A DNA stretch of 64,000 nt. It comes from Shewanella sp. SNU WT4. GTDB taxonomy: Bacteria > Pseudomonadota > Gammaproteobacteria > Enterobacterales > Shewanellaceae. The position numbers and the translations under genes were made by a program. The notes beneath the pieces are model-generated. The model ran no database searches. It was not told the DNA's origin and saw nothing but the letters and a program-made list of their open reading frames with translations. The stretch spans positions 1,674,001-1,738,000 of the forward strand of contig NZ_CP041151.1 of NCBI RefSeq assembly GCF_006494715.1. The letters run 5' to 3'. This document shows, piece after piece, positions 44,043 through 52,130 of this stretch. Every line of letters begins with the position of its first letter. Within the stretch, counting starts at the first letter, position 1.

Positions 44043-45578
44043 ATGACTCAGGCTAATATCGAAAAAATTATCACTAATGCTAATTTATCCGCTAAACAAA
44101 AATCTCAGTGGTTGGCGTTAGAAGCTGAAGGCATGATGCCTTATCCTTGTGATGACCCAAAGGTGCTAGCGGCCATGAGCGCTGGGGTCATTTGCGATAT
44201 GTTTGAAGGCAATGCGCCGTTTAAACCAAGATATGTATTGCCAGATTATCAAGTGTTGTTAACCCAAGGCTCTGAATACTTAGAGTTAGCGCCAGCGACA
44301 GATTTTGATGATGCCATCAATCTGCTTACCATCATTTATCACCATGTGCCGTCAGTCACTGGCATTCCAGTATTTTTGGGTCACTTAGATAGCTTATTAA
44401 TGCCGTATGTGGGCGAGTTAACAGCTGAGCAGGTATACACCAAGTTACGCCGCTTTTGGATAATGCTTGATAGAACTCTGCCCGATGCCTTTATGCATGT
44501 GAATATTGGCCCGAGGGATAACTTGGTATGCCGCACTATTTTAACCATAGATGCTGAGCTTAAGCAGATAGCGCCTAACTTGACCTTCTATTATGACCAG
44601 CAAGTGACGCCTGACGATTTACTGTTGCAAGCCTGCGCCAATATTGCCGAATGCAGTAAGCCGCATATCGCTAACACCCCAATGCATAACCAAGTGTTTG
44701 GTGAAGGCCGTTTTGGTATTGTTAGCTGTTACAACGCGCTGCCACTGGCTGGCGGCGCCAATACCTTAGTACGTTTGAATCTTAAAGAATTGGCTTTGCT
44801 TGCCACGAGTCGCGATGACTTCTTTACCAATCTGTTACCGGATTACAGTGAGCGAGTGTTTAGCTTAATGGCGGCACGAAGCGCTTATTTACATGAAAAA
44901 TCAGGCTTCTTTAATAGCTTTTTAGTGACTGAAGGCCTAATTGCTGAAGACAGATTTGTACCTATGTTCGGCATTTATGGCATGGCTGAGGCGGTTAGCG
45001 CCTTGCTTAGCCTTGAAGGCAATGATGCCAGATATGGCCATGATGATAACGCCAATAAACTCGCACTTGAGATATCAGCGCGCCTGCATGACATAGTCAC
45101 CAACACCGAGGCACAATTTGCATGGCAAGGGCGCGCGTTATTGCATGCCCAAGGCGGCATTAGCTTAGATATTGATGTGACGCCAGGGGTGCGCATTGCT
45201 TATGGCCATGAGCCAGATCCTGTGAGCTATGTGCTAGCCACGGCGCCGCAGCATAAATACTACCCTTCTGGCATTAGTGATATTTTGACTATCGATGCCA
45301 CCATTAAAGCCAATCCCGCCGCCTTAAAAGACTTATGTTTAGGTGCCTTTGCCAATGGCTACCGCGAGTTTACCGCTAACGTTGCCAGTAACGATTTAGT
45401 GCGGATCACAGGCTATATGGTGAAAATGTCTGATATCGCCACTTATCAAGAGCAAGGCTCGCGCACTAACACTACCTTTTTAGGCGCAGAAGCGGCTGAT
45501 AAAACCAAAGTGTTAAACCGCGCTCCAAGAGTAGTAAGCCAAGAAATGTCACCATTATTTATGGCTGCTGCTAAGTAA
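44043..45578 (+). CDS. yjjI: Glycyl-radical enzyme of the YjjI family
   Basis: 511 residues (E. coli YjjI about 516). The glycyl-radical loop is VRITGYMVKMSD with G457 near the C-terminus, and the probable thiyl cysteine is C229 in FGIVSCYNALPLAGGANTL. The protein is shorter than pyruvate formate-lyase and has only a single active-site Cys. The YjjI reaction has not been established. As an oxygen-sensitive radical enzyme it should work anaerobically. The activase gene lies 7 bp downstream. AAGGG precedes the ATG. It fits the anaerobic theme of the Fdh and cytochrome genes. Confidence 0.93.
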   Translation: MTQANIEKIITNANLSAKQKSQWLALEAEGMMPYPCDDPKVLAAMSAGVICDMFEGNAPFKPRYVLPDYQVLLTQGSEYLELAPATDFDDAINLLTIIYHHVPSVTGIPVFLGHLDSLLMPYVGELTAEQVYTKLRRFWIMLDRTLPDAFMHVNIGPRDNLVCRTILTIDAELKQIAPNLTFYYDQQVTPDDLLLQACANIAECSKPHIANTPMHNQVFGEGRFGIVSCYNALPLAGGANTLVRLNLKELALLATSRDDFFTNLLPDYSERVFSLMAARSAYLHEKSGFFNSFLVTEGLIAEDRFVPMFGIYGMAEAVSALLSLEGNDARYGHDDNANKLALEISARLHDIVTNTEAQFAWQGRALLHAQGGISLDIDVTPGVRIAYGHEPDPVSYVLATAPQHKYYPSGISDILTIDATIKANPAALKDLCLGAFANGYREFTANVASNDLVRITGYMVKMSDIATYQEQGSRTNTTFLGAEAADKTKVLNRAPRVVSQEMSPLFMAAAK

Positions 45579-45585
45579 GGGACTG

Positions 45586-46629
45586 ATGATGGCCGAGCGT
45601 ATTACGTTAGTAGAGTTGACGGATGACACTCGGCCACTTGTGGTTGAGGCAAGGGCTGAAATGGGGGCTGGCTTAGACGGTGAGTCCGGCGCTGAGTTAG
45701 TGGCCAATGTGAGCCGCATCTTACCTTTTTCTTGTGTCGATGGTCCGGGTAATCGGATGGTGATCTTTTTGCAAGGCTGCAATTTTAATTGCGGTTCTTG
45801 TCATAACCCGCACACCATTAAAAATTGTAATCATTGCGGTGATTGTGTGGCAACTTGCCCCACAGGCGCCTTAAGTGTTGCCGGTGGCGTTAATGAAAAC
45901 GCTGGCAAGACTGATATGACGGCCACAACAACTCACAAGCCTGCTCAAAAAGCTGCTCAAAAACCAAAAGTGCTGTGGCAACCTGAGTTATGTACCAATT
46001 GCGACAAGTGCCTAGAGGTTTGCAGTTATCAATCAAGCCCGAAAATAAGCCGTTATACGGTAGCGCAATTGCTTGAATTGTTATTGCCGCGCGCGGCCTT
46101 TTTAAGTGGCGTGACTGTTAGTGGCGGTGAAGCCAGTATGCAGCTTGATTTTGTAGTGGCGCTATTTAAGGCGATAAAAAGTCATGACAGTTTAGCGCAT
46201 TTAAGCTGCTACATAGATACTAATGGCCATTTAGCCATGAGTGGCTGGCAGCAATTAATGCCATATCTTGACGGCGCTATGGTGGATGTTAAGGCGTGGG
46301 ATGAAAGCGTGCATAAAACCCTCACAGGGCGCAGTCATCGCCAAGTGTTTGCAAGCATTGCCTGTTTAGCCGCGGCCAACAAACTGGCGGAAGTGCGGTT
46401 ACTGCATATTCCAGCGCATAGTGATTTTGAGCACTGGTTCAGTGACGTCGGGCAGTGGCTCGCCGCTTTACCCCCAGACATCATTATTCGCTTAAATGGC
46501 TTTAGGCGTCACGGCGTGCGTGGCAGCGCCGCCACTTGGCCTGAATGCACTAAGGCGCAGATGGCTGAATTTAGGCAAGGCTTAATTGCGCACTCAGGGC
46601 GCGATATAGCTATGCCCTTTATGGGCTAA
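45586..46629 (+). CDS. yjjW: Glycyl-radical enzyme activase YjjW
   Basis: 347 residues. The radical-SAM motif is CNFNCGSC (CxxxCxxC) in IFLQGCNFNCGSCHNPH. Two further ferredoxin-like clusters follow (CNHCGDCVATCPTG and CTNCDKCLEVC), as in pyruvate formate-lyase activases with an inserted 2[4Fe-4S] domain. It should abstract hydrogen from the YjjI glycine. It is about 45 residues longer at the N-terminus than E. coli YjjW, where the conserved part SRILPFSCVDGPGNR begins at about residue 44, and has a lysine-rich linker near 110-130. AGGGA precedes the start. It converges on a LysR gene 7 bp away. Confidence 0.93.
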   Translation: MMAERITLVELTDDTRPLVVEARAEMGAGLDGESGAELVANVSRILPFSCVDGPGNRMVIFLQGCNFNCGSCHNPHTIKNCNHCGDCVATCPTGALSVAGGVNENAGKTDMTATTTHKPAQKAAQKPKVLWQPELCTNCDKCLEVCSYQSSPKISRYTVAQLLELLLPRAAFLSGVTVSGGEASMQLDFVVALFKAIKSHDSLAHLSCYIDTNGHLAMSGWQQLMPYLDGAMVDVKAWDESVHKTLTGRSHRQVFASIACLAAANKLAEVRLLHIPAHSDFEHWFSDVGQWLAALPPDIIIRLNGFRRHGVRGSAATWPECTKAQMAEFRQGLIAHSGRDIAMPFMG

Positions 46630-46636
46630 ATGGGCG

Positions 46637-47566
46637 TTAAAGAGTTTCACTCAGCTCACTAATTAGCTGCTGTTGCAGCCACTTAATCGCAGGGTTGTTT
46701 AAGCTTTGCGGGTGCCAGACTAAACTAAAAGCGACCTTACCATAATCAAAGGGTAAGGTTTTTTGCACTAAGACTTTAGCCTGTAAGGCGCGGCTCGCCC
46801 AGACTTTAGAGCAAGTAAAAAGTAACTGACTGTGCTGACACATGGAGGCCGCGCTACCAAAATCCGCCACAGTTAATGCCATATCCCGCGGCCTAAATTG
46901 CTGCGCTAGCAGTAATTCAAAATAGGGCTGATTTAGCTCAGTATCATTAATGCCAATATGGCGAAAATTAAGATAATCCGCCGTGGTTATTGCATCAAGT
47001 TCCGCCAGCGGATGATTGGCGGCCATCAAACACACCATTTCATCTGTCATTAGTGGTTGCCATAATAAGTCATCATGACGGGTCGGCGGCTGACTTACAT
47101 CGTGGGGTAAAATCACGACATCCACTAAGCCTTTGAGTAAGGCATCTATGCCGTACTGCTCTTTGGAGTACAAGGTCAATTGTGCCTGCGGGCAATGAGC
47201 CAATAAATGCTGACATAAGGCATTGGCAAATAACTCCACACTGCTTTCACGCATGGCAATGCGAAATGAACCTTGGAAGCTTGCGGGTTCAAAAGTTTGT
47301 TGCTGCAACAGACCTTGCATGCTGCTTAATACTGAGTGCAGGGCGGGGGCGAGTGTTAAGGCGATTGGGGTGGCGGTAAGCTTATTGCCTTCACGAAAAA
47401 ACAGCTCATCGCCTAACAATAAGCGTAATTGCGCCAAGGTTTTACTGACAGTCGATGGGCTTAAACACAAGTTTTCAGCCGCTTTAGTGACGCTCATGGT
47501 TTGCAGTAACACTTGCAATACGGTCAAGTGTTTAAGGTTAATGCGTGAAAGTTGCAGCGTGTTCAT
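46637..47566 (-). CDS. LysR-family transcriptional regulator
   Basis: 309 residues from the ATG at 47566; a TTG start six codons earlier is also in frame. The N-terminal winged helix-turn-helix is clear: LKHLTVLQVLLQTMSVTKAAENLCLSPSTVSKTLAQLRLLLGDELFFREGNKLTATPIA. The effector-binding domain follows. It converges with yjjW and is divergent from a GNAT gene, which is the more likely target by position. The ligand is unknown. Confidence 0.93.
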   Translation of the reverse strand: MNTLQLSRINLKHLTVLQVLLQTMSVTKAAENLCLSPSTVSKTLAQLRLLLGDELFFREGNKLTATPIALTLAPALHSVLSSMQGLLQQQTFEPASFQGSFRIAMRESSVELFANALCQHLLAHCPQAQLTLYSKEQYGIDALLKGLVDVVILPHDVSQPPTRHDDLLWQPLMTDEMVCLMAANHPLAELDAITTADYLNFRHIGINDTELNQPYFELLLAQQFRPRDMALTVADFGSAASMCQHSQLLFTCSKVWASRALQAKVLVQKTLPFDYGKVAFSLVWHPQSLNNPAIKWLQQQLISELSETL

Positions 47567-47726
47567 GGGCAATCTAACTGACAAAAAATGCAGTATACCT
47601 AATCCCTTAGGGATTGGCTGTTATTCACTGGTATTAGCGCTATATTTGGCTGTTATAAGAGGCGAGTCTCACATGGTCGCCATTTCTTTGGGTGTTACTG
47701 TTAACTCAGCTAAGCGCAGGTGAATG

Positions 47727-48179
47727 ATGACTATTACTATCCGTCGTGCCGTTTGCCAAGATATTAAGGCAATTGCGCCCTTGTTTGATGCTTATCGCCA
47801 ATTTTATGAGTGCCCGCCGGATTTGGCCTTGGCCGAAGACTTTATTGGTAAGCGTTTAACGAGTGGCGAATCAGTGATTTTTGTTGCCAGCCAAGGGGAT
47901 ATATTACTTGGGTTCACTCAGTTGTATTGGAGTTTTTGTTCAGTCGAAGCCATTAAGATAGTTATCTTGTATGACTTGTTTGTGGCTGACAGTGGTCGTC
48001 AGCAAGGCATTGCTCGGCAGTTAATGCAAACTGCGTGTGATTACAGCTTTACGGCTGGCGCTGGGCGGGTGGATTTATTAACCGGTAAAACCAATGTCAT
48101 AGGGCAAGCCTTATATGAGTCATTGGGTTTTTATCGCTCCTTGGATGATTTTTACGGTTACAGTTGCCATAAAAGCTAA
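47727..48179 (+). CDS. GNAT family N-acetyltransferase
   Basis: 150 residues from the second ATG (AGG six bases upstream); the first ATG at 47724 is three bases before. The GNAT core is visible: ILYDLFVADSGRQQGIARQLMQTACDYSFTAG (acetyl-CoA loop R/QxxGIA), then VDLLTGKTNVIGQALYESLGFYRSLDDFYGY. It is divergent from the LysR gene (about 160 bp) and may be controlled by it. Substrate unknown. Confidence 0.9.
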   Translation: MTITIRRAVCQDIKAIAPLFDAYRQFYECPPDLALAEDFIGKRLTSGESVIFVASQGDILLGFTQLYWSFCSVEAIKIVILYDLFVADSGRQQGIARQLMQTACDYSFTAGAGRVDLLTGKTNVIGQALYESLGFYRSLDDFYGYSCHKS

Positions 48180-48194
48180 GAGTCATTGTAAAAA

Positions 48195-48219
48195 AACGCT
48201 GCGGTTAATCGCAGCGCTT
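48195..48219. terminator. Terminator-like hairpin after the GNAT gene
   Basis: AACGCTGCG-GTTAAT-CGCAGCGCTT between converging genes, with an A tract on its left, which becomes a T tract for the minus-strand gene. Confidence 0.7.
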
Positions 48220-48282
48220 GTGTCTTAGCTCATTGGTACTCGGCCAAAGCCCCAAAGCCAAAAATAGCATTAGCCCATAGGC

Positions 48283-49107
48283 TTATTCAGAAACTGATAC
48301 GTGCACGTCATAGCCAGTGTATTTACGGATATTGATGACGCCAGTATCAAACAATAAATACTGCCCCTTAATCCCCATTAATACGCCGCTGATTAACGGT
48401 TGCTTATCCGCGTTAAATGATTTTACTTTTGTTGGGAACACAGTCACTGGGAAATCAATGGCTTGAGTTGCTTGATGCAAGACTTCAATGCTATCTGGGC
48501 CTTGCTCTGCTAACAGAGATTGTAAGCGCGCTTCAATGTGCGGCAGTAACAATTTTGCCTGCGCGGCTAAATCTAAATCTTCAGCATTGCCCTTAAGCAT
48601 GGCTTGCCAATGGGTCTTATCATTGACTAATTTTGCCAACTCCACTTCCACTAACCCAGATAATTGGCGGTTTGCGACTTTTAAAATCGGTAATCCTTGG
48701 GTGGCGCCTTGATCTAACCAGCGAGTCGGGATTTGGGTGTGGCGAGTAATGCCGACTTTTAACCCTGAGGTATTGGCCAAATAGACATAATGCGGGGTGT
48801 AGCAGTTTTTCTGGCCCCATTCAGGCTCGCGGCAAGTGCCTTGATCATAGTGACAAGTTTCGGGCTTCATAATACACATGTCGCAACTGGCCAGTTTTTG
48901 CATACAAGGATAACAATGGCCTTGCGCATAACTTTTTTTGGTCTTTTTACCGCAATGGCAACAGAAAATCTGACCGCTGAAATTCAAGGTCAACGTTTTG
49001 CCGATCACAGGGTTGAGGTGTAATGATTGATCTCCGACCGGCAAGTGGTACTGCACTCCATTGTCAGCATCGAGGTGAGTGCGCATCTTTACCAATGTGC
49101 CTTGCAT
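48283..49107 (-). CDS. DUF2797 domain protein
   Basis: 274 residues. An N-terminal zinc-ribbon-like region holds several cysteine pairs: FCCHCGKK, HCYPCMQKLASCDMC, TCHYDQGTCREPEWGQKNC. It is followed by HYVYLANTSGLKVGITRHTQIPTRWLDQGA, a segment with the layout of a GIY-YIG-like fold and characteristic of DUF2797. AGGA precedes the ATG. Function is not known. A nucleic-acid role is plausible because of the zinc knuckles and GIY-YIG resemblance. Confidence 0.85.
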   Translation of the reverse strand: MQGTLVKMRTHLDADNGVQYHLPVGDQSLHLNPVIGKTLTLNFSGQIFCCHCGKKTKKSYAQGHCYPCMQKLASCDMCIMKPETCHYDQGTCREPEWGQKNCYTPHYVYLANTSGLKVGITRHTQIPTRWLDQGATQGLPILKVANRQLSGLVEVELAKLVNDKTHWQAMLKGNAEDLDLAAQAKLLLPHIEARLQSLLAEQGPDSIEVLHQATQAIDFPVTVFPTKVKSFNADKQPLISGVLMGIKGQYLLFDTGVINIRKYTGYDVHVSVSE

Positions 49108-49184
49108 ATTTATTTCCTTGTCATAAAAAAAGCGCGAATTAACGCGCCATTGTATCAGGAATCGCTTGTGCAGGCTGGTAGGTT

Positions 49185-49679
49185 CTAATCGATTTTATCT
49201 ATCACTACGTCGTCACCAAGTTGGTAAAGACTATCCATTAAGGCCTTGGCCTTAGTTTCAGACAGATTGGCAAGGCTCAACTGCGCCCTAAATAAGGGGA
49301 CGCCTGTGTGTTCGGCATGATCCAGTTGGCTGGCGAAATATTCAATGTTAATATTTAGTGAGCTGATTATATTAGCAATATCTCTAACTAAACCGATTCT
49401 ATCGTAGGCCACGATTTCCCAATTGACACTATGATTGACCTGAGTTTGCCCAAGCTTTTGATACTGTAGACTCAGACCATCGATACATTCGATATTTTCA
49501 ATCAGAGCATCAATTTGATCTTCTGGAGCGGCAATCTGAATGATGGCGGCAAATATGCCATCGAGATGGATTAACTGCGAGTCGAGCCAAGTGCCATGGT
49601 GGCGGCTAATGTCGCTAGCGATGAGTTCAACCAGACCCGTTCTATCGGGAACTTGCAGCGTTAACAGATATCTTGCCAT
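49185..49679 (-). CDS. gcvR: GcvR-like ACT-domain protein
   Basis: 164 residues from the ATG at 49679, which has AGGA six bases upstream; the frame to 49757 includes 26 codons without a site. Two ACT-like domains are visible: RYLLTLQVPDRTGLVELIASDISRHHGTWLDSQLIHLDGIFAAIIQI and NWEIVAYDRIGLVRDIANIISSLNINIEYFASQL. GcvR antagonises GcvA to keep the glycine-cleavage operon off. The gcvA and gcvTHP genes are not in the window, so the name rests on homology. The Pho box of pstC lies just upstream of its start. Confidence 0.8.
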   Translation of the reverse strand: MARYLLTLQVPDRTGLVELIASDISRHHGTWLDSQLIHLDGIFAAIIQIAAPEDQIDALIENIECIDGLSLQYQKLGQTQVNHSVNWEIVAYDRIGLVRDIANIISSLNINIEYFASQLDHAEHTGVPLFRAQLSLANLSETKAKALMDSLYQLGDDVVIDKID

Positions 49680-49711
49680 GGGAATGTCCTTATATTGTCT
49701 TAGTAACATGA

Positions 49712-49743
49712 TTGTCATATTAGCGTCATATAATGGCGTCAAT
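49712..49743 (+). promoter_or_regulatory. Pho box upstream of pstC
   Basis: TTGTCATATTAGCGTCAT matches the PhoB consensus CTGTCATAWAWCTGTCAY at 14 of 18 positions, with GTCA repeats spaced 11 bp. A third GTCA follows at 49738. It is centred about 110 bp before the pstC ATG, and expression on phosphate starvation is the natural prediction. Confidence 0.75.
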
Positions 49744-49830
49744 AAGGTTGTTGGCATTTGAGTCTAGTGATAACACATCACAGTTTTGGATCTCAATACT
49801 CGTACAAGCAATAAATAATAGAGGTACTAA

Positions 49831-52083
49831 ATGGACAGCCATCCAAGTCCACTGATGAAACCCGCTAAAAACATCTTAAATAGCACTCGTGGTGCTAAGA
49901 GTCGTCTCATTAAAGATAAACTTACTGAGGCCAGCGTTACCTTAGGTGGCGTGTTAGTGTTTGTGGCGCTATTACTGATATTTTTCTATTTGCTGTATGT
50001 GATTAAGCCCATTTTTGATGGCGCGGATGTCAGTCTGCAAAAAAACATTCCCTATCAGTTAACGGATAACAAGAGTGTGCTGGTGGGGAGTGACGAGCAA
50101 AATGAAGTCTTGTTCCGCTTAGCCGATACTGGCCAAGTGGAGTTTTTCCGTGCGTTAGATGGCAGTGTGATTGAAACCACGACTCCGCCCCTGCCTGCCA
50201 ATACCAAAATCACTAGCATAGCAGTATCAACTCCTGAGACTAAGCGCTTTGCATTAGGTTTAGATAATGGCCAAGTCGTGATTGGTCAGATTGATTTTGG
50301 TGTGAGTTATCCAGGCAATGTGCGTTTAGTCACGCCTAAGGTCAGATACCCGATAGCGCCAGTACAATTGATGACGGGTGAAAGCGTTAATCGTTTAGCG
50401 TTTGCTGCTAACTTAAAGAAAATGAGCTTTACCTATCAAGACGCTAAGCAGCAGTGGTGGCTAACGCGGGTGGTGGGTGAAGAAAACCGCATGACCGAAG
50501 AGGTGGAGTGGACGCAAACTAGCGTTGCGCTGCCAGAAACGCCTAAAAACGTGCAAGAAATGTTGATGACCCCAGATCAGCGCCAGTTATTCATGCATTC
50601 AGGTAACAAGCTATATATTTACGACATTCGCTACGAAGATGAAGTGAATTTATCTCAAGTCGTTGATTTAAAGCGTGCTAATCATAAGATCACCGATATT
50701 AACTTATTAGCCGGTGCCAGCTCAGTGCTGGTGGCTTATAGCGATGGCGTGATTAATCAATACTTCCAAGTATTAAGTCCTAAAGGGCGCTTATATGAGT
50801 GGATACGTGACTTTAGATTAGAGTCTGGCGTTACCCACATGGCCGCAGAATTTTATCGTAAGAGCTTTGTGGCGATAACTGATAAAGGTGAACTGTCACT
50901 GCTCTACACCACCAGTCAGCGGCAATTATTTGATGAGTATTATGACTTAGGTACAGTCAACAGCATGGGCTTTAGCCCGCGCTCAAATGCCTTAGTGGTG
51001 GATGCTAACAATAGACTGCACCTGTTTAAGGTTGAAAACTCACACCCTGAGGTTTCTTGGAGCTCGTTATGGAGCAAAGTCTGGTATGAAGGCTACCCTG
51101 AACCCAAATATGTGTGGCAATCGACCTCAGGCTCAGATGATTTTGAAGCCAAGTTAAGCTTAATGCCGCTAGTGTTCGGTACCATGAAAGCGGCCATGTA
51201 CGCGCTATTATTTGCCATACCAATCGCCATCGGCGCGGCTGTGTATACCGCTTACTTTATGTCAGCCAAAGTGCGCGGCATAGTTAAGCCGACCATTGAA
51301 ATCATGGAAGCCCTGCCCACAGTGATCTTAGGTTTCTTAGCAGGATTATGGCTCGCGCCTTTGATTGAACACAACCTGCCGGCGGTAGTGGCCTTAATTA
51401 TCTTACTGCCGTTAAGCATGATTATCAGCGCCTTCTTATGGTTCTTAACCCCAGCCCAATTTAAAGAAGTGGTGCCTGATACTTATCGCGAGCTGTTATT
51501 GATACCGATTTTGGTGTTAGTGGCCTATGGCTGCTTTAGTCTAAGCCCATTGGTGGAGCTATGGCTGTTTAATGGTAATACTCGCATGTTTATTACCAAT
51601 GATTTAGGTATCACCTTTGATCAACGTAACGCCTTAGTTGTCGGTATCGCCATGGGTTTTGCGGTTATCCCAACCATTTACTCGATTGCTGAAGATGCGA
51701 TTTTCTCGGTGCCACGCCATTTATCTAACGGCTCATTAGCCTTAGGGGCTACTCAATGGCAAACCTTAACGCGGGTGGTGTTATTAACCGCAAGTCCAGG
51801 CATATTTTCGGCGGTAATGATGGGCTTAGGTCGCGCTGTGGGGGAAACCATGATTGTACTTATGGCCACAGGTAATACCCCAATTATGGAGTGGAGCGTG
51901 CTTGAAGGTATGCGCAGCTTATCGGCCAACATTGCGGTAGAAATGCCAGAATCGGCCATAGGCAGTACTCATTACCGGGTATTGTTCTTAGCTGCTTTCG
52001 TATTGTTTATATTCACCTTTTTCTTCAACACTATTGCAGAATTGGTGCGCCAGCGCTTACGTGAACGTTATAGCTCACTGTAA
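49831..52083 (+). CDS. pstC: Phosphate ABC transporter permease PstC, large form
   Basis: 750 residues, more than twice E. coli PstC (319). The first helix (VTLGGVLVFVALLLIFFYLLYVI, about 35-60) is followed by a large, probably periplasmic domain of about 370 residues rich in beta repeats, then the BPD-type permease part: MKAAMYALLFAIPIAIGAAVYTAYFMS, EALPTVILGFLAGLWLAP, and the EAA loop PRHLSNGSLALGATQWQTLTRVVLLTASPGIF. The large domain is usual in Shewanella and Vibrio PstC, where its role is not defined. AGAGG precedes the ATG. First gene of pstCAB-phoU. pstS is not adjacent. Confidence 0.92.
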   Translation: MDSHPSPLMKPAKNILNSTRGAKSRLIKDKLTEASVTLGGVLVFVALLLIFFYLLYVIKPIFDGADVSLQKNIPYQLTDNKSVLVGSDEQNEVLFRLADTGQVEFFRALDGSVIETTTPPLPANTKITSIAVSTPETKRFALGLDNGQVVIGQIDFGVSYPGNVRLVTPKVRYPIAPVQLMTGESVNRLAFAANLKKMSFTYQDAKQQWWLTRVVGEENRMTEEVEWTQTSVALPETPKNVQEMLMTPDQRQLFMHSGNKLYIYDIRYEDEVNLSQVVDLKRANHKITDINLLAGASSVLVAYSDGVINQYFQVLSPKGRLYEWIRDFRLESGVTHMAAEFYRKSFVAITDKGELSLLYTTSQRQLFDEYYDLGTVNSMGFSPRSNALVVDANNRLHLFKVENSHPEVSWSSLWSKVWYEGYPEPKYVWQSTSGSDDFEAKLSLMPLVFGTMKAAMYALLFAIPIAIGAAVYTAYFMSAKVRGIVKPTIEIMEALPTVILGFLAGLWLAPLIEHNLPAVVALIILLPLSMIISAFLWFLTPAQFKEVVPDTYRELLLIPILVLVAYGCFSLSPLVELWLFNGNTRMFITNDLGITFDQRNALVVGIAMGFAVIPTIYSIAEDAIFSVPRHLSNGSLALGATQWQTLTRVVLLTASPGIFSAVMMGLGRAVGETMIVLMATGNTPIMEWSVLEGMRSLSANIAVEMPESAIGSTHYRVLFLAAFVLFIFTFFFNTIAELVRQRLRERYSSL

Positions 52084-52130
52084 TCGCCAATAACTTAAAT
52101 TGATTAAAATAATGATTAGCGGGAGTCACA

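Noticed and set aside
44043..45578. Pyruvate formate-lyase
   Set aside because: It is too short, has a single active-site Cys instead of the CC pair, and is paired with a YjjW-type activase.
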